Positions 47,679 to 59,171 of a DNA stretch of 64,000 nt are shown in pieces. The stretch spans positions 62,001 to 126,000 of the forward strand of contig CAJNOJ010000049.1 of the NCBI GenBank assembly GCA_905250025.1, given 5' to 3'. The translations under genes were made by a program, and so were the position numbers. The first letter of the stretch is position 1. The number at the start of each line of letters is the position of its first letter. The notes beneath the pieces were generated by a model, which was given only the letters and a program-made list of their open reading frames with translations, was not told the DNA's origin and made no database searches. This DNA is from Adineta ricciae. Lineage: Eukaryota; Rotifera; Eurotatoria; Adinetida; Adinetidae.

Positions 47679-49298
47679 GGCTGAATGAAAAGCTAAAATT
47701 TGAAAGAAAAATCGGTTGCAATCAAAAGTGTGCCCGTCCAGAAACTCAAATAACTTTTGAGTCTTTCTCCGGGAAAGCTTAGAAAGAATTCCAAATTTAT
47801 TTGTAGTATGTGGAGTAATTGTAAAATGATGATTTTTACAGATTTTTCCGGAAAATTTCTATTGACTCACGGACTAAACTTTCTCTCGTTTACCATTTTC
47901 TTACAACTTCAATAAAGACAAATTCTGCACACGATTTCGATCCGTTTGGCTCACCTCGGAATCCTATGCACTAGACGCTGTAAAAACAACGGAAAACTGA
48001 CGTAATCTTACTTTTCAGTGATTTCTATACTATTCAGTGTGACACAGTCCGAACGACGAAAAGTTCAGTATAACATAACAAAACAAACGTTCTCGATTGG
48101 CAGACACGTGAGAGAGAGAAAGAAAGAGGATCGCGGTCAAATAACGTCATATTTATTGTCGCTGACAATCTCCAAAATATGAACTAAATCGTTGGATTTC
48201 TTCTTGCCTGATTGCCACGACAAGTTAGAGTAGAATTAAACCGAACATCAAACGTCTGACTGTTCGTGTCTCACTTATGAGAAAATCGTAAAGTCCTGTT
48301 CTTCTATTGCCAATATAAATCGATAGTAAAAATCTTAGTTAGAGTCATTCTGTGTCTTGACTTTTTATCGCATCAAAAACCGGTATGTCATAACATACCT
48401 GAAAACTTATTTTATTGCTACTGACGAGATTTTGATTTCCAATACCTCGATATCAGATGTGCCACTAATGTCGTTTTGATGCTCCGCGCCTTTTCATTCT
48501 CGTCGAACAGATTATTCATGCATTAAACCAATTGTCCGTTGTTATCTAGTAGATTTCAGAGAAAGAAACTTAAAGTGTAACTGAACCGTCGAAAAGTAAT
48601 GATGATGAGCGTTTTTTCTCTCTCTAAGAAACTTACTTTTCTTTCTTTTCTTATATACGCAACAGGCGCATGCGTAACAATTGTTCATTTTCTTCTGATC
48701 GATTTGGAAAGAAGAAAGAAACGTACGTGATCAATTGAAGTTCAAATTTCTTCGTTTGCCAACGACTTTCGACGATGAAATAAACTGCTTGTGAAGAAAT
48801 AATGCAATTCCATCAAGCAAACACTCGAAATATACTCTACACAACTTAAAAAAGCAAACAATTGACTAGTTTAACCTCAGTAAACAAATTTACTGAAAAA
48901 GAGTCGAAAAGTTCCGATTTTTGACGAATGTATCAAATGATGAGCGATTTTGATACTGAAATTTTAATAGTCGAAGTCGACTGATGATTTATTGCATACA
49001 CATATAAATAGAGGGAGAGAGAGAGAGTACTCGACCGGCGGTAGTTCCGCTTCCGTTTAGATTTTATTTTTCCTCTTTTGCATTTGACTGCGACGGAAAT
49101 GAATTGAAAAGACAGGATTAAACATCTGAGCACATGACTCTGCTCAAAACGATGTTTGTTAGTAATTCAAGTAGAATTTTCTGCATTATGCTAAGAGAAA
49201 AAATGACGGGCGGACTAGACTCTTGCTTGTTCTCTCTTACAAAAGCTATTCTGCGTGACGTTATGGACGGATAGTAAAATTTTCTTTTCTTTTACTAA
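47679..49298. other. intergenic upstream of Fringe-like gene
   Basis: About 1.6 kb containing the presumed promoter. A (GA)n tract lies near 49014-49027. No gene was recognised. Confidence 0.5.
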
Positions 49299-49918
49299 TT
49301 GACTTTGAAACGAAATATCGTTGGCACAGATCGTTATGGGCTGAAACTCGAAATGGTTAGTCATAACCGAAATAGCAGCGATTGGAATAAAGGGTAACCG
49401 TTATTCTCTATGCGGCGCTTTCAAACGATTTCAACGCCATGGGTCGCAATGGAATGAATTATTAACTCTCAAAGAACGATGTGCTCCTTACATCGTTCTG
49501 ATGAAAAATGAACAACTGAAATGCTTTATACTTGCTTATTTACCTGCTGAATTATTCCAATGTGTAAAGAAAAATCTGTTTGATTTGCGACGGTATGAGT
49601 TCATAATGAATTATCCGCAGCCTCTTTACTTATACAATATGTTTTCTCCTGAAAAATGAGAGACATACGAAATATCTTCAATTAGTCTATCGATTAACGA
49701 CAGATGATTAGGATCATAACGATAGTTTAAAAGATTCACAGTCATTTTTCCTCCCTGAATTCTGTGTACAGATTTCTGTTGATTTGTCTAATTATGCTCC
49801 ATTCGATGATGATGTATCCGCTGAAAATAAACTTTTAGTCCTTGATGCTTTACGTTATTTTGATGATTTTAGGGTTCATCGTCATGAACCAGAACTGATT
49901 CTTTATCGTCGTTGTTAA
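49299..49918 (+). pseudogene. eroded protein-coding remnant, unknown family
   Basis: Three overlapping coding-like frames follow one another. Frame A runs from 49299 to a stop at 49395-49397. Frame B is open across about 49349-49659, ending in TGA at 49657-49659. Frame C runs from about 49655 to TAA at 49916-49918 and contains a TAG at 49709-49711. The residue composition reads like real protein on either side of each switch (for example GTDRYGLKLEMV, then FILAYLPAELFQC, then LLVLDALRYFDDF). The changes fall at a GGG run (about 49392) and an A5 run (49652-49656), typical of indel decay. About 205 residues are represented. I do not recognise the family; a host gene or a mobile or viral origin are all open. 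Introns cannot explain the frame changes well because no GT..AG pair fits. Confidence 0.6.
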
Positions 49919-50161
49919 TATGAGATTTAAATTCAAATATGTGCATAGTTATTGTCTGGTTTTGTTAAATAAACACAACAAATGATCTGTAACTCTTTGT
50001 CTCGAAAACTTTTCGATAGTTCATTCGTTTTTCTTTTTACAACAGTATTTTTTGCCAAAACATCCCAGACAACACGCAATACCGATGCCAACCGAAGCAT
50101 ATCCACCAAATCTGAAAGAGAAGTTCATAGTTATCTCGATCTACATGCTAGAGCAGAAAAT

Positions 50162-52835
50162 TTACTTGAGCAGCTTTTGTTGCGATTCTGGTAGTTTTTC
50201 GAACCATTGCATGATAGTAAACTTCGATTCTTGATCTTTTCCATCATGAAATTCATATTTCGCCTTGTCAACTATTTGTGAAGGTGAATCCTATGAAACG
50301 AAATCAACGAGTAAGCGTCAAGCATCTCTAATGAATTACTATATCCGGCTGTTCTTCCGTCAATGATTTTCCAGCTGAACCACCTTCAGTAAATATTCTG
50401 ACGAGAAACTCACCTTCTCTATCAGATTCGTAAGTCGATGGAATCAGAATGTAATTTCCCGGTTTGACGCGAAAGCGTCCTGTCACTTCACGTTTGTTGA
50501 TATAAGAACCTACCGAAACGAACTCGACAGTATTCACACACAAAATTATGCGTTGTAATCGATTACCCGTATCGCCTTGTCGTTCGAGATCTTTTGGGTA
50601 GAATTTACAGCCTTGTTCGACTTGTGATACATTCACTGAATCTTTAATTCGATATAAACGAAGATTGATATATTCTTCAGCTTGTTGTACACGAGTTTGC
50701 TGTCGTTTTTGACGTGTATATTTTTGTAAACAAGCACAGATGATTGTACAAAGACCATCGCCGCCCTCGATATCAGTTTCAGTGACATTGACTAGGTACT
50801 GAGGATTAGTAAAGAAACTTTCTGTAATTCAAATCTCGATTTCATATGGAAGAGAAGAGGAAGAACATTTTCTGACCAATTCTTGGTTGTCCACATCCAC
50901 CGGCGGTTTGTCCTTTGATCCAAGCGCCATCAAATTGAGTTCGATGCCAAGCAATACGTTTTCCCTTGTCAAATAAACTTCGTTAGTTTTCACATCTGTC
51001 GTAGTTTATTTCCTACTTGTTGAGCACTGAGTTGTCCTTCGAATGAATCAGGTGAAAGGTTGCAAATCTGAATTTGTTCAAAATTCTTCAACCAATCGGA
51101 ATAAAGCATCCTGAATTGTAAAAACAATGTTAAGCAAAATTGTCTCATTCTTCCTTTCAAAATACCAAAATTCGCCATCGGCTTGTTTTTGATAATGCAA
51201 TTGTTCCCTCGTATGTGAATCGATTTTGTTCCAGTTGTTCGTATCTCTTCAAAAGTTAGTTTACGTGGCATGGAAAGAGAATATTGAATAACTATACCCA
51301 TCACTCCAAGCACCGTTCCATTCGGTTTCGTTACCCCACGGATTTCGACAACGAACTATCTGAACGATTTCACCATTGAGAAGTTTAACACGAACAGCCG
51401 CAGTAACAGCATACGCATGACCTTTTACCAAGCCATTGGCCATTTTCGCTTCATGTTCACTTGGATCCGGCTAAGGAAATACACAAATCAAACAAAAGCT
51501 TATTCAGACAATCGTTTCACGTACAGTAATCGAACAACCAACCATAGCATCGTGTTTTAATGCTGTACCTAATGTTTGCCAGAATTGTTCCTTATCATTA
51601 ATTTCCTTTGTATCGAATGATTCCTCCACTCCACCTAAGAAATTGCAATTTACTTTACGATCGTTGTTACTTTTCGTACGAAAAGATCACCAGTCATATC
51701 AATCAAAGCGTCTGTTGTTTGCCCAGCATCTGTACCTTCATACGAATAACTCAATCTACAACCGAAATACAGATGATTAGAGTTATTTCTTGCTCCTTGA
51801 ACTTTCTCTATCCAAAAAAGTATTGCATCATTCTTCTCACAATACTTTTTAAGTGCAAAGCGATGTCATTGCACAACATCAATCCATTACAGCTCAATAA
51901 CAACGTAGCACATGTACCGTAACTCAACAGATGGCATTTAGCTGTTCGCTTCCTTCGTAATACACTGGTCCGTATGTCAATCTTTCACATTGAAAATCCA
52001 GGTTCGATCCCTGGCGAAATATAAGCGAACGCGCAATCCAACTGATACTTTTTTCTTCTCGTTCAATCAACTCACTTCGCGTACGCTTTTTCAAGTAAAG
52101 CTGCCCAAAATTCATTTGGTTCTTTGGCATTCTGACAGAATATCAGTCGATTATTTACTGTTGGCAAACAATCGTCGACAACAACGTCGACCCATTTTCC
52201 GAATTGCCAAAATCGAAAATGAAAAATACCAGCATAGTATCGTTTATCAAATGTTTGATCAAGTGGACAAACACGTTCGAAAATCGAAGCATTCTGTGTG
52301 ATCATACTGACGGCAGAGATAAACCAACAATTACCTACGACCGTCGTTGGGTAGGAAAACTTTCTTTCAAGGAGAAATTATTGGAAATTTACCTAATTCA
52401 CCTTGATCAAGGTCGAATCGATTTGCTTCGTTGACAATGAATTGAGGATTTGAACAGATTTCCTACTAACGAAGAAGCTAAAATCAAGTTGAACACTTCG
52501 TTCTAAAACACTTACATATGGTCGTTTCCAAACAACATGATCGAGTGTTCGATTAAAACCTGGTGTATAATAAAGTGAAGATTTTCTATTGGGAAATTCA
52601 TTGTCATTGAAAAGATTAGTTGAGTTATGTTGTTGCACTAGTTCCGAATATATCTGATTTCTATATGGATGTAATATTGTCTTAAGGATAGAAGAAAGGT
52701 CGATAAAAAACGTCTTTTGTTCAAAAAATACGCACTTGATTCATTTTTAGATTGAAAATTTAAGACAACAACAGACAGATTCGCGCCTTTTTGCTTACGA
52801 TCGAAAACACATTTACTTTTATTAAAACGAAACAA
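50162..52835 (-). CDS. calpain-type cysteine protease without EF-hand domain
   Basis: A calcium-regulated cytosolic protease. The CysPc domain starts at [19 protein letters not shown] (about 52510-52590). Active-site elements are [11 protein letters not shown] (Cys, about 52310-52345 after a short intron), [10 protein letters not shown] (His, about 51410-51440) and [12 protein letters not shown] (Asn, about 51325-51355). [11 protein letters not shown] and [12 protein letters not shown] are calpain-specific. Domain III (C2-like) follows: [11 protein letters not shown] near 50880-50920 and the exon starting at 50340. A 129-nt last exon (50162-50290) adds a 43-residue tail and a stop. There is no penta-EF-hand domain, so it is an atypical calpain. 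A 320-nt intron (51756-52075) holds an opposite-strand tRNA-like unit. The first coding exon and the start at 52835 are uncertain; exon 2 begins after an acceptor near 52683. Confidence 0.9.
51951..52022 (+). tRNA. tRNA-Glu (UUC)-like gene, possibly decayed
   Basis: A 72-nt cloverleaf on the strand opposite the calpain gene, within its largest intron. The D stem ATAC/GTAT (4 bp) encloses a loop with GG. The anticodon stem TCAAT/ATTGA (5 bp) encloses CTTTCAC, so the anticodon is TTC (Glu); this loop is the usual tRNA-Glu loop. The T arm CCAGG-TTCGATC-CCTGG is perfect and contains a B-box GGTTCGATCCC (52001-52011). A T6 run at 52049-52054 can end Pol III transcription. The acceptor stem (51951-51957 with 52015-52021) has five pairs and two mismatches (2-71 and 3-70), and the variable loop is 4 nt. 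This points to a decaying copy or a tRNA-derived element. Confidence 0.65.
52049..52054 (+). terminator. Pol III T-run downstream of tRNA-like unit
   Basis: Six consecutive T on the plus strand, 27 nt after the tRNA-like 3' end. On the calpain sense strand it is an A-run inside the intron. Confidence 0.5.
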
Positions 52836-52873
52836 AACTCAATATTATTATCACAACAGTTTGTTCATCTCAT

Positions 52874-53461
52874 TTAACCGTAAGTATTGTCTCGTTTTTG
52901 ACGTATTTCTTGTGTGATGAATCGTACACCGAGAAAAAGAAACAGAATACATAATAATACAGATAAACCACCACTAGCCAGAAGAATAATAGCTACGGTA
53001 GTACTCGGTTTGTCCCATTGTGCAACTCTTGGATTTCGGGTATCATACCAGCATGAATATAAAGAGCCAATCTAAACAAAACAGATCTGATTTATATTCA
53101 TGAATTTCTCGTTTCGATAATCTTTAACCTGATATTCATGGGCTTTCTGACGAGCGTCTGCTGATGACCTATATCGGTTTTCGGTCTCAACAACTGCGGA
53201 TGCTGTTAGATTAACGTCATATAATACCTCCCAGGTCGGACCATAACAAGTGTACCGAGAATATCTGGATCTACATTGATATGTCTTATAATCTCTACTT
53301 TGAACTAGACATGTGCTCTGTGCATAGTATTTCGTTTTGGGATTCTCCTTCGCAAAGAAAACACCGCCTAGGGTGAAAAATATTATAACAGCACCTAGAA
53401 AAAGTGCAAAAAGTATAATGGAAACGATTGCTTTTGGATCTTTGATGCGACGTTGAACCAT
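52874..53461 (-). CDS. two-pass membrane protein with Cys-rich ectodomain
   Basis: Two exons, 53129-53461 and 52874-53071, split by a 57-nt intron give 176 aa. The topology is a short basic N-terminus (MVQRRIKD), TM1 (VSIILFALFLGAVIIFFTLGG), an ectodomain of about 85 residues, TM2 (TVAIILLASGGLSVLLCILF) and a short tail. The ectodomain has four Cys in the first exon (STCLVQ, YQCRS, YTCYG region) and a CWYD motif after the splice; these probably form disulfides. The layout resembles BK-channel beta subunits (KCNMB) in topology, but I see no diagnostic residue identity. I do not assign a family. The last codons and the stop at 52874 lie just upstream of the calpain gene on the same strand. Confidence 0.75.
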
Positions 53462-53991
53462 AAAGAATCAATGCTCGATTTACCAGTAAAACAAGATTAG
53501 ATTTTGATAGAGTTGTGTTATAAATATATATTTGCAGATTTTTGGTAATACGTCATCTGTCAGCCATTTTTTATCGTCCTGGGGCGTATGTGAATGACGA
53601 CATTACCCATAAAACAAATGCAAATAAAGAAATGAAAAAACGATAAAATATCGTGCGTAATGTAGACTTCGATATTAGTCAAACTCGCTCTTACTCATAT
53701 GTAAGGCTAAAACGTCATTTGCCACATACAATCATCCGTGTTTGAAAGGCTGTGAGAACATGGAGGTGACAAATATTTCAATTTGTTCCGAGAAAAAATG
53801 TTGAATTCTATGGACTAAAAGTAATGGCCAAGGAACTGTGCATCGTGGCGCTATCCAACACGAATTATTGGAGGAAAAAGATACGAATGACGAAGAAATG
53901 CTTTTAATTGAAAGAAAAAGAAAAGTCGATTAAGAAAAAAAAATTGTGAAATGTTCATGAATTAAATAATCATCACAAATCGAATTTGATC
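53462..53991. other. intergenic, TRPM 3' end to two-pass protein
   Basis: About 530 bp with poly-A tracts and no coding signal. It should hold the promoter of the two-pass membrane protein gene. Confidence 0.5.
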
Positions 53992-56900
53992 TCATTCATT
54001 ACGCTTTCTTATTACCGATGTTGACTGATTTGAAATTTTACTGTCATTACTACTCGTTCCTTGTTCGAATGTCGACTTTGAGCTTGTTGATTCGTGTGGT
54101 CTTTTTCGTTCAAGTTTATTAATCAATCGTTCAATTGATGTACTCATCTGAAAAAAAAACCTTGAATTGTATCGAAACTAATTCAAAACGGTAAAAACAC
54201 GCACCTGTTCTAAGCGATTTTCCATTCTTGAATGGTTCTAAAATATCAAACAATGCAAAACAGTATTTCAAATCAACTGTACAAATCTTCTACTTGTTCC
54301 AAATTTCGTTGTGTTTCACTGACAGCAGCATGAAAAGTTGCCAAAATTTCTTCTTTCATATCTCCTATCGTATTTTGTTGCTGTTGATCAACAGTCGATT
54401 TTGTCATACTCAAACTAAACAAAATCAGACAACGAATGAACTACTCTAAGTGCAAACAAAAGTTCATTTACTCGATTGTATTCATTGCTCTTCTAGGTTT
54501 ATCATCATCAGGTGCTAAACTATCTTTATTCTTATCTTTTTCTAAAACTGATCGAGCATAGACATGCGTCGCTGCATTTTCAAATAAATCCCAACGTTCA
54601 TTCTGCGAATCTTTCAGTGGAATCATTTCTAATTGGAGATGAAAGAAGATTGAAAAAGATTTCACTCAATTCGAATAACCTACTAAAGATCGGAGTGATG
54701 GTCTTTAACATCGTTTGATGGTTTTCAAGATTCACTCGACTTTGACAGAATTTCGTGCAAAATGTTCGTCGAACAGTTAAGAAGAGTAAAAATAAATGTG
54801 AAATGCAAATCAATGGCGGATAAGATAATGGCAAACGCTCGAAATATTCGCGAACGAATGAATATCGCTGATAACGCCAATAGAATTCCGTATTTTCTTG
54901 AACTTTAACAATCGAATCGCTAAAACGATACAAATGATACACTATACAGTAAATTAATGCGAATAACTTACGCAAAAACGGCGACTAAAAGATTCAGTAG
55001 GAGAATATTAATAAACAGCATATGAAACGCTAATAAAACATGTGTTGCTGCTGCTTCGGCATATTCCTGTCCAGCGTCCGAATTTGTCAGATCTACAAAA
55101 ATACAAATACATAACATATCATTCAAACAATGCACTTACTATCAAGGTATTCTTTATCCGAAACGGCACCGTAAATGAACCAATACGGTTCATAAAAGAT
55201 ACTACTGAAGATTCCACGACCAGTGAACTGAACTTTATCTCGAAAGACTAATGCTCGCGAGACAACTCCATAAGCAGCAATAGCTATGAAAATCATGTAA
55301 ACAAAAGCAAATAGATCTCGAAGCTAAAACAAAGAAATCGATGGGAATATTCGCGCGTACGTCAGATCCGGTTGACTAACCATGTTTTTCAGCATAAACA
55401 ATTTGGGTCCTAAGAATTTTAAAGCCATAACGAATTTCAACGACCGAATATACCACATTTCGAGATCAAGTCCCCAAATAATTCTAAATATACCAACGAA
55501 ATTCCATCAAGAAATGATCTTAAGATGTCTAACAAACCTAACAGTAGGTAATAGATTATCATTATAACTTGCATAGCGAAAACCAAGACCCGCATAGAAG
55601 AGAAAATATGGTGTAATATAAAATACATTTGTTAATACAGTCAAGATCGTTGATCCTGTCGAACCCCATCGTTCAATCATACGTGCATCGTATTCATAAT
55701 AAATCTGCAAGAAATACAAGTCGATTTTGACTTCAAATAGTTCAAATCGATTACCTTGCGAGCTTCTTCAAAAAACATCGTCGAAACAGTGATAATCACA
55801 TAGATTTCTGTCCAATGAGGAATTCGTGCTGTACTTCGACTTTCAAGATGAAAAAGCATCATGTAACTGAACACAAGAAGAAACCAAATGTAGCTTAGCT
55901 AAATCAGAGAATGAATGTTATTGTGAGAGAGAATACGATGTGTTCTCTTACAAAATGATAGAGCATCTTTATCATTGGACTACTATGAAAATATCGGAAA
56001 CGTATCCAATAATGTGAACATTGTTCTTCTAATTTGAGTTCATCTGTGTAATAGTTAATACCTTCTTGGGACAATCTATAATCAGAGTATTAATCAGAGA
56101 ATTCGAACTAAATTTTGACTTACTCTTCATTTTGTTTTTCCTAAAAAAAAACAAAAAAGAAAGTTTATTTGCTCAATCAAACCATTCTACGTACAGTTGT
56201 TGAATATTTTTCTTCTTTCCGATAAGTCATTAACCACGGCGCAAGAAAACCCAGGCTCAACACCGATGGTACCTGTGATAACCGTGCCGACGCTTGACGA
56301 TTCGTCAAACCAAGTTTATCAAACCAAACATGATTCAATGTTTGATCAAAACATGCTGTTTCAAGTAATTTTCCACTTTCACTGGAAATCGCCACCTAAA
56401 CAGAAACAAATACAAGTGAACATTTCTTATACGAACTTTATCTTTACCTGCATGCATGTTACATTTCCAAACAATGGTATTTGCCGCAGAAGTAATTCAC
56501 ATGCACGTGCATCATTATATTCATAGCATTGATCCAATACCGTTGCTGCGTAGGTTTCAAAATCCAATGCTTGCATACGAAATTTTTCAGTTAAATCCAC
56601 CGAATGCGATGAATTGGCATATTCTTTGAATATCGACGATGCGATCAATGTAGCACAGATACGAGATCGAACATGGAGAAGTAGAACTTTTGCCATCTCA
56701 GGCATGTCCATAAAGACCGCCCAAAGGAAAAGATCACGTAACATGTGATGTTTAGTATATTTACTCTGAAATAGTTTAATTTGATCTTGTATATGCATGG
56801 GTCGTAGATCATGTATGTCTTCGTATGAACCGCAACATGTGCAGATACGATTGCTTAGATCGATTTTAATTCGATTGCTAAAACTGTCATCTCGAGTTGA

Positions 56901-59030
56901 ATAAATTGAACCGAAAAATGAACCAACGAGTTTGTTTAATTTGTAATCGAGTTGTTTGATGGATTCAAGCGGAAACGAGCCAAATACGGTCAAAACGCGA
57001 TTTTTATGACTCTGAAAAGTAAAACAAAGGTGAAAAAGACGAAAATGATAAATGGAGAAACGAACTGTGTTCATAACTTCATAGCTTTTGTTGTATAATT
57101 TGAGAATTGTTTCTTGATAACGATAAGTATCATCTTTCTCGGCTAGTGTCAACGGATCAAAACCTGCACTGAGAAAATATTCGATAAATGTTGGACGATT
57201 TTTTTCCAAAGATTTTAAAAATAACATCTTTTGCCGTGCTATATCAGCCTGAAAAAGATTAATTCGTTATCTACAGAATTCCTGAATGCAGAGACTTACC
57301 GTCATAAGATCGTGTTTCTTCTTGACCATTTCTCCTTGTCGTGCTTGGAGGATTGGTAACACACCGCCGAAATAGTTCCATTCAAGTGCAAGATCAACCA
57401 ACTTATCTTCGTTATTTCGTCGCTGTTTTTCTTGTTCGAGCAGTTCCGTTTCATTATCCTTATCTTTGTTCACACTTTTCTTGTTTTTTGCTAGACAAAA
57501 TTATTGAATTGAGAAGCAAGGGAGATTCTTTGATAATACACACCTTTGAATATTGCTTTGAAAATCGTTTCCGCCACATTTTTATCTCGATCCAACGAGA
57601 AAACATGTAACAGATGACGATGTTCTTCTTTCAAAATGTTTTGAATTCGTTTGATTGCGGACGAGACTTCTGAATAAGGAATATTCGGATAAAGTCGATC
57701 GAGCGCTTGTTCAATCTCTTGTTTCGATGGATTCCTAATAAACAAGTATTGTTCATTGAATTTTCGAGAAAAACGAGACTGTCTCTCACCAATCTTGTGT
57801 TCGATCAGGATTGGATGTTTGATCAACTAGAGCAGCAAGTACATCAGCTAACCGGCCGCTACCCTAAATTGTAAAGAATTCGATCTAAATACGAAGGGGT
57901 GACGACAAATCGAGTACGTACTTGAATTAAGACGATAGGCCGCTCTCCGATAATATCACTTTCAAGAACTTCGAGAGTCCCTAGACCACCTTCGACAATG
58001 ATTGTCACTGGATAACCTTTTTCGAAAAGAAAAAAACAACAACTTGTCAGTTCAGAATTTGGAATAAATACATACAGGTATGATTATCGTTTTCATCTTG
58101 ACATGCTTCAGTGACAAATTGGTGTCGTTGTGAATCACTAAGATATTCGTTTAACCGGCCACTGTCGAATAAAATACAATGCGTATGATTTAATTCTATT
58201 GTTTCTTTATCTTCTTGAGCAATTTCCGGTATTTGTCTTTGACATAATGGTCGCGGCGAACCCTATTACTCAAAATGAAATCACATTTATCATTTGAATG
58301 TACTTACTTTCGACGCAGTTTTAAGTTCAAGGCGAGTATTTTCACTAACTGTACCCCACATAGTCATTCCAATACATTTGATTCTATTTAAATCTTCTTC
58401 CAATAAACGATAATGCGAAATACCCTCACCAACTAATTTTGATACACCATTATTAACTCCTGCTGTTAAGATCCATGCATCTAAATAGAAAAGTACATGT
58501 CCAATTCACCTTCACTTGTTTTGCTTCCCGTATATCTTACCAGCCATGGTAGCAGCGTCCATAACACCACGGATAAATTCTCTTTCCAATCGTTCCGGCA
58601 TGGTAAAATATTTTGCTCCACCATAAACACTAATAATCAAAGCAGGTTTATGATTTCCACAATCTTCAAGAATTAATTGGAATATATTTTTGATTGGCAC
58701 ACGACTATCGATACGAACGAATTTACATCCATCGGATTGCAATGTTCCGTAAATATTAATCGGCACTTTGGTGGAATGTGTTGTATTATCAAGAAATTTT
58801 GTTGGTGGCTCCCATGAAGTACTTCCATTTGCTGCTGCTTTGGATTGTAAACATTCACCGACGAGACTATGACGACGAACCATACGGTCACAAGGACATA
58901 ATTTATCTGGTTCACCATGATAATTGGAATTTACATTGAAAATACTACATGTTCGAGATCGAAATTTTGCATCTTCTTGATGACGAACGATTAACTCTTC
59001 CCATAATGATGCTTTTCTCTTCATTTTCAT
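53992..59030 (-). CDS. TRPM-family cation channel (multi-exon)
   Basis: A plasma-membrane cation channel. The ATG is at 59030. The N-terminal TRPM homology/SLOG region includes CDRMVRRHS, KFVRIDSRVPIKNIFQL, ALIISVYGGAKYFTMP (about 58600-58650) and an ITIVEGGLGTLE-type segment (about 57960-58010). The ankyrin-like helical region includes LRDLFLWAVFMDMPEMAKVLLL (about 56690-56740). The transmembrane block runs from about 55900 to 54960. S6 reads MLFINILLLNLLVAVF (about 54960-55030), the TRPM S6 signature. The TRP helix and the conserved post-S6 segment (RYSFVREYFERLPLSYPPLI) follow at about 54810-54870. The C-terminus is a short coiled-coil-prone, Ser-rich tail (MSTSIERLINKLE) with a stop at 53992. 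There is no kinase or NUDT9 domain, so it is neither TRPM6/7 nor TRPM2-like at the C-terminus. Exon edges, roughly 18 exons, are approximate. Confidence 0.92.
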
Positions 59031-59163
59031 CTACAATTCAAAGAAGATAGGTCACTCGCACTTTTACAATTATTTCAAAGAAATTTCAAGAAGAGATATC
59101 TGACAAACCTTTACTTTACTTACGGTTCGACAGACGTGAAGTCTGCCAAGGGAAAATAAAGAA

Positions 59164-59171
59164 TGACGTCA
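59164..59171. promoter_or_regulatory. perfect CRE octamer TGACGTCA upstream of TRPM
   Basis: The CREB/ATF palindrome lies 134 bp upstream of the TRPM ATG, a plausible promoter distance. The match is seen directly; the function is inferred. Confidence 0.3.
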
